This document shows, one piece after another, positions 43,240-50,221 of a stretch of 50,221 bases of DNA. The translations under genes and the position numbers were made by a program. Location of the stretch: NCBI GenBank assembly GCA_003151515.1, contig PLXS01000018.1:1-50221 (forward strand), read 5' to 3'. The DNA comes from Opitutaceae bacterium (GTDB lineage: Bacteria; Verrucomicrobiota; Verrucomicrobiia; Opitutales; Opitutaceae). Each line of letters begins with the position of its first letter. Within the stretch, counting starts at the first letter, position 1. The notes under the pieces were generated by a model, which did not search any database, was not told where the DNA came from, and saw nothing but the letters and a program-made list of their open reading frames with translations.

Positions 43240-43800
43240 TTATGAGTGCCTATTCCCCTTGAAAAGGCGGAACAGGAAAACCAGCGACGGGAGCAATACA
43301 AGCGCACCGGCCGCCAGCGCTAGGACAAGCAAGCGCAACGTCGCTTCCGGTGCGCGGGCGTTCGCGACCGTTACGTCCGATGCGACCAGATACGGGTATT
43401 GCGCCAGGCTCCATCCAACGAAGATGAGCGGCACCTCGCACGCGGCAGCCATTCGCGCCACAGCAAACCGCCGGCACCACAAGGCCGCGAGCGCAACGAC
43501 GGCGCAGAGGCACGTGGCCCCGAGCAGCAGGGGCGCCCACAAACGCGTCAAACCCTGAAAGAGTTCCGGCGCGCCGTGCCGGGCCGTGAGAAAAACGACA
43601 CCAGCAACCGGCACGAGAGCCACGCTAGACCAGATAGCCCGCAGCCGGAAATCACTCTGCAGATCGGGCTGGTCCTTCGAGTCGAGAGTCAGGTAGGTGG
43701 CCGCCAAAAACGCAAAGTGTCCAAGCGCGAACACGCCGCAGGCGATCGCGAACAGCGTCAACCAGCCTGCAAAACCCCCCGTGGTCACCTGATCGTTTGC
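43240..43800 (-). pseudogene. cydB (cytochrome bd oxidase subunit II), C-terminal fragment
   Basis: The minus strand encodes a polytopic membrane sequence: GFAGWLTLFAIACGVFALGHFAFLAATYLTLDSKDQPDLQSDFRLRA, then a series of helices, and VGWSLAQYPYLVASDVTVANARAPEATLRLLVLALAAGALVLLPSLVFLFRLFK. This is the second half of CydB (helices V-IX region). The first half is missing; upstream lies an IS630 fragment whose own N-terminus is missing, so the junction near 43800 removed parts of both. No cydA is present. Non-functional as it stands. Confidence 0.65.
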
Positions 43801-43801
43801 G

Positions 43802-44239
43802 ACGCTCAACTACCTCGACGGACGGATTCTGAGCACCACTACGCCGCGACACACGCACTCCGAGTGGCTCGCCTTCCTCAAAAAAATCCATCGTCAGGCG
43901 CCCGCAGGGCTGACGCTGCATCTGATCGTCGACAACTACGCTACGCACAAGCATGCCGCCGTCCGCGCTTGGCTGGAGAAGCATCCGCGCATTCAGGTCC
44001 ACTTTACCCCGACCGGTTCCTCCTGGCTCAACCTCGTCGAGCGCTTCTTTCGCCAACTCACCGACAACGTCGTCCGTGAAGGCACCTTTGCGAGCGTCAA
44101 CGAACTGGTCGCAGCGATCAACGTCCACCTCGAGCACTACAACCTCAAGCCCACGCCCTATCGCTGGAAAGCCGAAGGCACCGCAATCCTTGAAAAGATC
44201 CAGCGCGCACGGCTGGCGCAGGCTAATGCCGCTTTGTAA
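43802..44239 (+). pseudogene. IS630-family transposase, C-terminal fragment
   Basis: 146 codons without a start codon: NYLDGRILSTTTPRHTHSEWLAFLKKIHRQAPAGLTLHLIVDNYATHKH, VRAWLEKHPRIQVHFTPTGSSWLNLVERFFRQLTDNVVREGTFASV, HYNLKPTPYRWKAEG, ending TAA at 44239. The DNYATHKH Asp and SWLNLVERFF Glu are the second and third residues of the IS630 DDE triad; the first Asp and DNA-binding domain are gone. A relic fused at about 43800 to a cydB fragment on the other strand. Confidence 0.8.
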
Positions 44240-44552
44240 CGCCATTAGAGAAACGCTGCACTAGCGGAATGTGGCGCCCCTGCGAGGAAATCCGCCTCGA
44301 CGATGAGGCCGGCGAGCGGATCGTGAAGCGCATCGAAGCCGGCAGGTGAGGATTTGGCGGACGCACCGATGGAATGGACGCCCAGATTCCAGCCTCGAGC
44401 CGTGGTGGGGGTTCACCCCATAGCGAAGCCACCTCCGTCGGAGCAATCTGAATGTTCGCACCCGAGCAGATCGCGGTGCAACAGATTTCTCGAACACGCT
44501 GCCAAGCGGACGTCGCAACGAACAAAAACGGAAAATTGAAAAGCAATAGAAC
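44240..44552. other. Non-coding stretch after the IS630 remnant
   Basis: About 310 bases. 44277-44350 is GC-rich and could encode WRPCEEIRLDDEAGERIVKR then IEAGR and stop, perhaps the last codons of a lost gene. The rest becomes AT-richer toward the cupin gene. No terminal inverted repeat of the IS630 fragment is evident. No promoter consensus is clear. Confidence 0.4.
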
Positions 44553-45134
44553 ATGAAAAACAAAACGCATCCCAACCTAGGCATCCGTTCAAGCCTCGCC
44601 TTGGCCCTAGCCCTAACCATCTGTGCTCCAGTTCCAGCGCAATCGGCCGAGCCTGCGGCGGAGAAGACCACGATGGCGGACAAAATGGCGGAACACGGCC
44701 AAGCAATGAAGGAGCAGAAAATGAACAAAAACGGAGTGATTACGAACGGCTATGTGCAAGATATCGAAAGTCTCGCCATCAAAAATGACGATTTTCGCCG
44801 GGTGCTTTACACGGCAAAAAACTGCCAGCTCGTCCTCATGGCGCTAAAACCCAAGGAGGAGATTGGGGCGGAAGTTCACCAAGCCGACCAGTTCTTTCGC
44901 GTCGAGGAGGGTTCCGGTGAGGTGATCATCGCTGGCGTTCGGACGGCGATTCGAGCGGGCTTTGCCGTAGTTGTCCCGGGTGGGACGGAACACAATATCA
45001 TCAACACCGGCAGTGTTTCACTAAAGCTCTATACGCTCTATGCGCCCCCGAATCATCGGGACGGCGTCGTCCACCATACCCGCGCCGAGGCGGAGGCTGA
45101 CAACGAGCACTTCGACGGCAAAACGACGGAATAA
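44553..45134 (+). CDS. Secreted cupin-domain protein
   Basis: 193 aa. Residues 1-31 are a signal peptide (SSLALALALTICAPVPAQS), then a charged spacer with MADKMAEHGQAMKEQK. The cupin domain follows: VLMALKPKEEIGAEVHQADQFFRVEEGSGEVIIAG with metal-type His and Glu, and VVVPGGTEHNIINTGSVSLKLYTLYAPPNH. Cytosolic cupins of this type usually begin near the internal Met at residue 57 (MNKNGVITNGYVQDIE), so here an exported version has gained a leader. Substrate unknown. Followed 45 bases later by the dehydrogenase gene on the same strand. Confidence 0.88.
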   Translation: MKNKTHPNLGIRSSLALALALTICAPVPAQSAEPAAEKTTMADKMAEHGQAMKEQKMNKNGVITNGYVQDIESLAIKNDDFRRVLYTAKNCQLVLMALKPKEEIGAEVHQADQFFRVEEGSGEVIIAGVRTAIRAGFAVVVPGGTEHNIINTGSVSLKLYTLYAPPNHRDGVVHHTRAEAEADNEHFDGKTTE

Positions 45135-45179
45135 AACAAACTATGGGTACCAATTAAAAAATATTAAAAAGGAATCCGC

Positions 45180-46397
45180 ATGAAAGCACTCGTTTATGAA
45201 GGTCCTCGCGACGTAGTCGTCAAAAATGTTCCGGACGCGAAAATCGAACGGCCCACCGATGTGTTGGTGAAGATCACGAGCACCAACATCTGTGGCTCCG
45301 ACCTGCACATGTACGAAGGCCGCACCGACATGGAGAAAGGCAGAGTCCTCGGCCACGAGAATCTCGGCCAGGTCGTGGAGGTGGGCGAAGCCGTGGACCG
45401 GATCAAGGTCGGCGACTGGGTTTGTCTTCCTTTCAATGTCTCTTGCGGCTTCTGCAAAAATTGTGAACGCGGTCTTACTGGGTTTTGTCTTACTACCAAT
45501 CCCGGAATGGCCGGTGCGGCCTACGGTTTCGCCGGCATGGGGCCTTACAGCGGAGGACAGGCCGAATACCTTCGCGTTCCCTACGCCGACTTCAACTGCC
45601 TCAAGCTCCCTGACGATGCACAGGATAAAGAGAACGACTACGTGATGTTGTCCGACATTTTCCCCACCGGCTGGCACGCCACCGAACTGGCCGGCGTAAA
45701 ACCCGGGGAGTCCGTCGTCATTTACGGATGCGGGCCGGTCGGGCTGATGGCCGCTCATTCAGCCATGATTAAAGGCGCCAGCAAAGTAATCATCGTTGAT
45801 CTCCATCCTGACCGGCTTGCGTTGGCGGAACAAATCGGCGCCATCGCGATTGACTATTCAAAAGGGTCGGCGGTTGAGCAAATCCTGGAACTCACGGACG
45901 GGGAAGGCGCCGACCGGGGCTGCGAATGCGTCGGCTACCAATGCCACGATCCAAGCGGCCATGAGGTGCCGAACGCCACCATGAATGATCTTGTGAAATC
46001 GGTTCGTGCCACCGGCGGCATCGGCGTGGTGGGCGTCTTCATTCCTGAAGATCCCGGAAGCCGCGACAAGCTGGCGAAGAAAGGTGAGATCGTATTCGAC
46101 TTCGGCCTCTTTTGGGTCAAGGGCCAGCACATCGCGACCGGGCAGGCGAACGTCAAAGCCTACAACCATTATCTGCGCGACCTCATCCATGCTGATCGCG
46201 CCAAGCCATCGTGGATCGTCTCGCATGAGCTGGCGCTGGACGAGGCACCGGAGGCTTACAAACACTTCGACGCGCGGGACAACGGCTGGACCAAAGTCAT
46301 CCTGCATCCCGCCGGCATGCAGAAGAATCCAAAGCGGCAAAGCACTCAAAAGAAGGCCGTTCGCAAGGAAGCGGTGCACGCTCACTCACCCGCGTAA
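45180..46397 (+). CDS. Zinc-dependent alcohol dehydrogenase, formaldehyde dehydrogenase type
   Basis: 405 aa, with a good ribosome-binding site (AAAGGA before ATG 45180). Medium-chain dehydrogenase: catalytic zinc ligands in TNICGSDLHMYEGR and GHENLGQVVE, structural zinc Cys in CGFCKNCERGLTGFC, NAD site in VVIYGCGPVGLMAAHSAMIKGASKVIIVDLHPDRL. The long GYQCHDPSGHEVPNATMNDLVKSVRATGGIGVVGVF insertion is typical of glutathione-independent formaldehyde dehydrogenase-like proteins (Pseudomonas FdhA type). It should oxidise formaldehyde or other aldehydes with NAD+. The last ~25 residues are Lys/Arg-rich and not conserved. Lies in a run of stress/detoxification genes. Confidence 0.9.
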   Translation: MKALVYEGPRDVVVKNVPDAKIERPTDVLVKITSTNICGSDLHMYEGRTDMEKGRVLGHENLGQVVEVGEAVDRIKVGDWVCLPFNVSCGFCKNCERGLTGFCLTTNPGMAGAAYGFAGMGPYSGGQAEYLRVPYADFNCLKLPDDAQDKENDYVMLSDIFPTGWHATELAGVKPGESVVIYGCGPVGLMAAHSAMIKGASKVIIVDLHPDRLALAEQIGAIAIDYSKGSAVEQILELTDGEGADRGCECVGYQCHDPSGHEVPNATMNDLVKSVRATGGIGVVGVFIPEDPGSRDKLAKKGEIVFDFGLFWVKGQHIATGQANVKAYNHYLRDLIHADRAKPSWIVSHELALDEAPEAYKHFDARDNGWTKVILHPAGMQKNPKRQSTQKKAVRKEAVHAHSPA

Positions 46398-46449
46398 CGT
46401 CAATGAAGGAGCGGCGCGGCAAAAAGCAATTTCCTATCAGTTTAATATT

Positions 46450-46727
46450 ATGAGCGAAAAACAATTTACCCCGGATCAGGCAAAAACAATCGGTGAACAA
46501 TTGGGCATCCGGTGGGATAACTTTGATGTTTCACAATTCCGCGCCGGCCTGGGTGTTGAATTAGAGCATGGCACGTGAATCACACGACCGACGTTTCCCA
46601 CGATGACCCGCTGATGACCGGAGAAATCGCGTTGGCGCACTTGACTGAATTTCCTGATTACTACACCCGGCTGGCAAAGATGAAGACTGAGGCCAAAAAG
46701 TTCTGGGATTCAAAAAAACACCAGTAA
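46450..46727 (+). pseudogene. DUF5661-like small protein, frameshifted
   Basis: The first frame from ATG 46450 gives MSEKQFTPDQAKTIGEQLGIRWDNF, DVSQFRAGLGVELEHGT and stops at 46578. A second frame directly continues [43 protein letters not shown] to 46727. Together they match the ~90-residue DUF5661 pattern, so a single indel near 46574 breaks the gene. It could be real decay or a sequencing error. DUF5661 function is unknown. Confidence 0.65.
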
Positions 46728-46743
46728 TCGAGCAGGCCATCAC

Positions 46744-47568
46744 ATGAACACGATCACCACCAAAGACGGGACGCAGATCTATTACAAGGACTGGGGCGCG
46801 GGACAGCCCGTCGTATTCAGTCACGGATGGCCGTTGAGTTCGGACAGTTGGGAGGCTCAAATGCTCTTCTTGGCGTCCAGCGGTTATCGCTGCATCGCCC
46901 ATGACCGTCGCGGCCATGGCCGGTCAAGCCAACCATGGAGTGGCAACGAGATGGACACCTATGCCGACGACCTCGCAACCCTCATGGACACGTTGGACCT
47001 GAAGGACGCCGTCCTAATCGGCTTTTCAGCTGGCGGCGGCGAAGTTGCCCGCTACATTGGCCGCCACGGCTCGAAACGGGTGGCCAAGGCCGCGCTAATC
47101 GCCGCCGTCCCGCCGCTGATGCTGAAAACGGCGGCGAATCCCGACGGCGCGCCGATTGAGGTGTTTGACAAGATCCGCCTCGACTCCATCGCCGACCGCT
47201 CGCAGCTCTACAAGGATCTTGCCAGCGGCCCGTTCTTTGGGGCCAACCGGCCCGGTGCCAAGGTCTCGCAGGGCATGATCGACTCGTTCTGGCTTCAAGG
47301 GATGCAGGCCGGTCACAAGAACACGTTCGATTGCATCAAGGCGTTCTCCGAAACGGATTTCACCGAAGACCTCAAGAAGTTCAACGTACCGACGCTGGTC
47401 GTTCACGGCGACGACGACCAGATCGTGCCGATCGGCGCTGCGGCTCTCCGCTCATCGAAGTTGGTCAGGAACGCGACCCTGAAGATTTACGCGGGCGCAC
47501 CGCACGGCCTCGCCGCCACGCACAAAGACCGGCTCAATGCCGACCTGCTGGCATTCCTCAGGACCTGA
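46744..47568 (+). CDS. Alpha/beta hydrolase, non-haem haloperoxidase type
   Basis: 274 aa. [45 protein letters not shown], nucleophile Ser95 in IGFSAGGGE, acid Asp in [13 protein letters not shown] and His in [17 protein letters not shown]. This is the cofactor-free chloroperoxidase/arylesterase group of the alpha/beta hydrolases. In vivo role is usually ester hydrolysis or perhydrolysis; halogenation is a side reaction. No signal peptide. Begins 16 bases after the broken DUF5661 gene and may be in the same transcript as the dehydrogenase. Confidence 0.94.
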   Translation: MNTITTKDGTQIYYKDWGAGQPVVFSHGWPLSSDSWEAQMLFLASSGYRCIAHDRRGHGRSSQPWSGNEMDTYADDLATLMDTLDLKDAVLIGFSAGGGEVARYIGRHGSKRVAKAALIAAVPPLMLKTAANPDGAPIEVFDKIRLDSIADRSQLYKDLASGPFFGANRPGAKVSQGMIDSFWLQGMQAGHKNTFDCIKAFSETDFTEDLKKFNVPTLVVHGDDDQIVPIGAAALRSSKLVRNATLKIYAGAPHGLAATHKDRLNADLLAFLRT

Positions 47569-47646
47569 GGTCGCTTGGCTGGCGGAGCGGTTTGGAGAAC
47601 ACACTCGTCAAACGCCCAAATGCTCACGATACAAGAAAAAGGCCCC

Positions 47647-49299
47647 ATGAAATCAATCGCTATTTTCGGGGCGGGTATATCCGGATTAAGTGCCGCCCAT
47701 GAATTAATTCGTTTAGGCCATAGCGTTTCCGTGTATGAAAGCACCGATCAGCCAGGTGGCTTTTTCAGGAGTTCCCGCCTCCATAAGGACAACATGCCTA
47801 CGGAGTATTCGTGGCACGGCATGGGGCCCTGGTATCATAATGCTTTTGATATAATGAAGCACATTCCATTTAATGAAAAAGGAACCATCTATGATTTGGC
47901 GCTCTCGCGCCCACTTGATTTCGGGATCTTCCCGGACACCGATAAAGCTCATTTTTACGATGGATTCAAAAGCATTTCCAAAATGTTTGGCATGGATAAA
48001 TGGGAATTCCTCAAATGGGGCTACCTAATGCTGAAAACCTGGACTTCTGACAACAGAAGTAAGATTGAATACGATAAGATTAATGCGGCGCAGGCTTGGA
48101 AGCCTTTGCTAGAAGGCAAAGCTTATCGGGCATGGCGTTCTTGTTTTGGTCCTTGGATTGGAGCGGATTGGCCTAAGGTTTCCTTACGAACTGCCGGTGA
48201 TTTCTTCCGAAAACAACTGACGTCAAAGCCGCCCCACCAACATAAAGCGGACCATGATGGCCCCGCGTGGACGCAAGGCGCCGGAATCGGCTGGCTGCTA
48301 TTCAAAGGCCCGAGTAGTGAATACTGGTTTAACCCTTGGGTTAAATACCTAAGGGAGAAAGGCGTGAACTTTTATTGGGAGAAACCTCTGGCGAGACTAG
48401 AGTTTGACGGGACCCATATTATTTCCGCTTTTTGTGCCGCGGAAAGAATTCAAGCCGACGCTTATATTCTAGCGATCAATCCCTTCACTACAGCGGAGAT
48501 TTTAAGCATGGACCCTGAACTTGAGCGACAGGAACAGCTAAAGCTGTTTAAACCCTTGGTTCAAGGCGGCCCCCACACCCAAGTCTCTTTCCGACTGGCA
48601 TTTTCCGATGTGATTAGATTTCCCCGCGTGCGCACAGCGGTCGTGGTAAGTGATTCCGAATTTAACCTGACCCTTTTTGCCGAAGAGCAGGTCTGGGACA
48701 AAGGGGTGGATTTGGGGGAAAACATTAAGTCTCTTTGGACGGGCACTTCCTGCATCAGTGGCATCCCGGGAAGAATCTACCAAAAAGCAGTCAATAATTG
48801 CACAAAAAAAGAATTTATCGAGGAGATTAAAGCTCAGATATATAGCTGTGGAGCCCTGAACGAACTAATCAGAGCAGCCAATAATGGCAGAGAATTGAAA
48901 GACTTTCCGATTATAGACATTGAAGTCTGGCATGAGTGGAAGTTCTCCAATGATGGAATCAAGCCCCTGCAACCGAAATGGGTCAATTCAACCAATACCG
49001 AAGCATATTTACCCTCTCAGGTAACGCCGGTTTCGAATCTATTGTTGGCTGGCGCCCACACGAAGACGCAAGCTCAAGTATGGAGTATTGAAGGCGCCGT
49101 CGAAAGCGGCCGCAGAGCCGCAAAGGCGATTGACAGTCGAGTGGTGGTTTTAGACCAATATAGGCCACGATGGATTAGGATTGCGACCAAATTGGATAAT
49201 TGGCTATATGCAATCAGAGCCCCCCAGATCGTTGATCTGTTTCTGTGGCTCCTACTCATCTCAAGTGGGGGCCTTTTTTATGTATGTGTGTCGCATTGA
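47647..49299 (+). CDS. FAD-dependent oxidoreductase with C-terminal membrane helix
   Basis: 550 aa, clearly lower in GC than its neighbours. FAD-binding Rossmann motif GAGISGLSAAHELIRLGHSVSVYESTDQPGGFFRSS at 7-42, then the amine-oxidase/phytoene-desaturase-type fold (EYSWHGMGPWYHNAFDIM, AYILAINPFTTAEIL, LLLAGAHTKTQAQVWSIEGAVESGRRAAKAI), the last being the flavin-cap motif. A C-terminal helix (IVDLFLWLLLISSGGLFYVCV, ~525-546) probably anchors it to the membrane. Related proteins act on carotenoids, hydroxysqualene or amines; none can be selected. The distinct composition suggests separate acquisition. Confidence 0.85.
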   Translation: MKSIAIFGAGISGLSAAHELIRLGHSVSVYESTDQPGGFFRSSRLHKDNMPTEYSWHGMGPWYHNAFDIMKHIPFNEKGTIYDLALSRPLDFGIFPDTDKAHFYDGFKSISKMFGMDKWEFLKWGYLMLKTWTSDNRSKIEYDKINAAQAWKPLLEGKAYRAWRSCFGPWIGADWPKVSLRTAGDFFRKQLTSKPPHQHKADHDGPAWTQGAGIGWLLFKGPSSEYWFNPWVKYLREKGVNFYWEKPLARLEFDGTHIISAFCAAERIQADAYILAINPFTTAEILSMDPELERQEQLKLFKPLVQGGPHTQVSFRLAFSDVIRFPRVRTAVVVSDSEFNLTLFAEEQVWDKGVDLGENIKSLWTGTSCISGIPGRIYQKAVNNCTKKEFIEEIKAQIYSCGALNELIRAANNGRELKDFPIIDIEVWHEWKFSNDGIKPLQPKWVNSTNTEAYLPSQVTPVSNLLLAGAHTKTQAQVWSIEGAVESGRRAAKAIDSRVVVLDQYRPRWIRIATKLDNWLYAIRAPQIVDLFLWLLLISSGGLFYVCVSH

Positions 49300-49335
49300 G
49301 CGTTGCCACATCGAACTCATTCCTAAACATGCCTC

Positions 49336-50221
49336 ATGCCCACTGAGCCGACCAGTGTCGTTGGTGGAACACCTCGAGCGACCAAGTTCTCACTGGCGGC
49401 GAACTACGATCCGGAACTGGTTCCGGCGCTTGCCAGCTACCCGGTCGACGAAGTTTACGGCAAGTTTCCCACCGACGGTATCAGCAGTGGCCGTCCTCGC
49501 TACTTGGCGACGCCGGTCTCGAAAGAAGATCTGCGGCGTTACATCCGCCTGCTCGACCGTCATGGCATTGCGTTCAATTATCTTCTGAACGGCGCCTGTT
49601 TCGGCAACCACGAATGGACCCGCCTTTGGCAGAAACGGGTCACGGCACTGCTAGCCAAGCTGGGCGAAATGGGCGTGCGCCGGGTCACCGTCTCCACCCC
49701 TTTTCTGCTGGAACTGGTCAAGCGCCGTTTTCCTGAATTCAAGGTGAGAGTCGGGATTTATGCCCAGGTGGACACGCCCCGGCGCGCCCGCTTCTGGGAA
49801 GAACTCGGGGCAGATGCGATCGTGCTGGAAAGCTTTTCGATCAACCGGAACTTCCGCCGTCTGGCGGCCATCCGCCGGGCGGTTCGTTGCGACCTGGAAC
49901 TGATCGCGAACCACGTCTGCCTCATGAACTGTCCGATGCAGAGTTATCATCAGAACGGTTTCGCCCATGCGTCTGACGACACCGGCACGCTTTTCATCGA
50001 CTACTGCTTCCTGCGCTGTTCGCGGACGCGCTTAAACGATCCATCGCAGTTCATCAAGTCGGCTTGGATTCGGCCGGAGGACCTCGCCGTCTATGAAGCG
50101 ATGGGGTATACGACCTTCAAGCTGCTCGAACGCGGAATTCCGTCGGCGGAACTGCTGCGGCGCGTGAAAGCCTACAGCGAGCGGCGGTTTGATGGCAATC
50201 TGGCCGGACTGTTGCTGTCGT
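49336..50221 (+). CDS. U32-family peptidase-like protein, 3' end outside window
   Basis: Open from ATG 49336 through the last base, about 295 residues visible. KFSLAANYDPELVPALASYPVDEVYGKFPTD, IAFNYLLNGACFGNHEW, GVRRVTVSTPFLLELVKRRFPEFKVRVGIYAQVDTPRRARFWEELGADAIVLE, and a cysteine cluster LIANHVCLMNCPMQSYHQ with FIDYCFLRC. This is the barrel and Cys pattern of U32 family proteins, which in the UbiU/UbiV/RlhA group bind a 4Fe-4S cluster and act in oxygen-independent hydroxylation rather than proteolysis. It may be either; the C-terminus is needed. Starts 36 bases after the FAD enzyme gene. Confidence 0.75.
   Translation, partial: MPTEPTSVVGGTPRATKFSLAANYDPELVPALASYPVDEVYGKFPTDGISSGRPRYLATPVSKEDLRRYIRLLDRHGIAFNYLLNGACFGNHEWTRLWQKRVTALLAKLGEMGVRRVTVSTPFLLELVKRRFPEFKVRVGIYAQVDTPRRARFWEELGADAIVLESFSINRNFRRLAAIRRAVRCDLELIANHVCLMNCPMQSYHQNGFAHASDDTGTLFIDYCFLRCSRTRLNDPSQFIKSAWIRPEDLAVYEAMGYTTFKLLERGIPSAELLRRVKAYSERRFDGNLAGLLLS

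Overview
The window looks like the chromosome of a Verrucomicrobiota bacterium, probably of the Opitutaceae/Opitutales, or a metagenome-assembled relative. This is inferred from gene content: a family 29 fucosidase, an NHL-repeat protein ending in paired beta-sandwich repeats that I associate with Opitutaceae, an Acidobacteria/Verrucomicrobia-type MacB/FtsX permease, many secreted glycan enzymes, and a bacterial microcompartment (BMC) operon. Positions 1-34 kb are strongly GC-rich with poor Shine-Dalgarno signals. From about 39.4 kb the sequence is less GC-rich, carries several broken genes, and looks horizontally assembled.

Layout. 0.2-6 kb: secreted alpha-L-fucosidase, flavin-reductase-like protein, a tRNA-like 3' remnant, a tyrosine phenol-lyase, a small putative DNA-binding protein and a PEBP-family protein. 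6.2-11.5 kb: a compact BMC operon. It encodes a fused RpiB-like isomerase/DeoC aldolase, a permuted double-domain trimer (BMC-T), a hexamer (BMC-H), a CoA-acylating aldehyde dehydrogenase, a second BMC-T and three pentamers (BMC-P). The content fits the sugar-phosphate-utilising (SPU) class: deoxyribose-5-phosphate would be cleaved to glyceraldehyde-3-phosphate and acetaldehyde, and acetaldehyde oxidised to acetyl-CoA inside the shell. The fusion linker carries an amphipathic helix resembling an internal encapsulation peptide. A perfect 15-bp hairpin lies between the hexamer gene and the first pentamer gene.

11.5-24.6 kb: secreted, lipoprotein and membrane proteins of mostly unknown function, a Tat-exported Gfo/Idh/MocA oxidoreductase, a TPR protein, a double-CDGSH protein, an NHL-repeat secreted protein and a NUP-family nucleoside permease-like protein. 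A diverged 147-bp direct repeat at 13.7 and 15.4 kb brackets two unrelated genes. 24.6-33 kb: a same-strand block with a secreted esterase, a methyltransferase, a secreted polysaccharide deacetylase and a large secreted GH2 enzyme.

32.9-39.1 kb: a MacB/FtsX-type permease gene is split by a 3,763-bp insertion. The insertion has 18-bp terminal inverted repeats, a CTAG target duplication, an IS5/IS427-type transposase with an A7 frameshift site, and two passenger genes: a four-helix membrane protein and a TIR-TM-TPR protein. Removing the insertion and one CTAG restores the permease reading frame exactly.

39.2-50.2 kb: a mosaic. Intact genes encode an Old Yellow Enzyme, an aldo/keto reductase, YjbQ, a secreted cupin, a zinc dehydrogenase of the formaldehyde dehydrogenase type, an alpha/beta hydrolase, an FAD amine-oxidase-like protein and a U32-family protein that runs off the end. 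Remnants are a truncated yjbQ paralogue, an NADPH:FMN/quinone reductase fragment, a serine-recombinase-like fragment, a cydB fragment, an IS630 fragment and a frameshifted DUF5661 gene. All family assignments come from reading the sequence and memory of the families; no database search was run.
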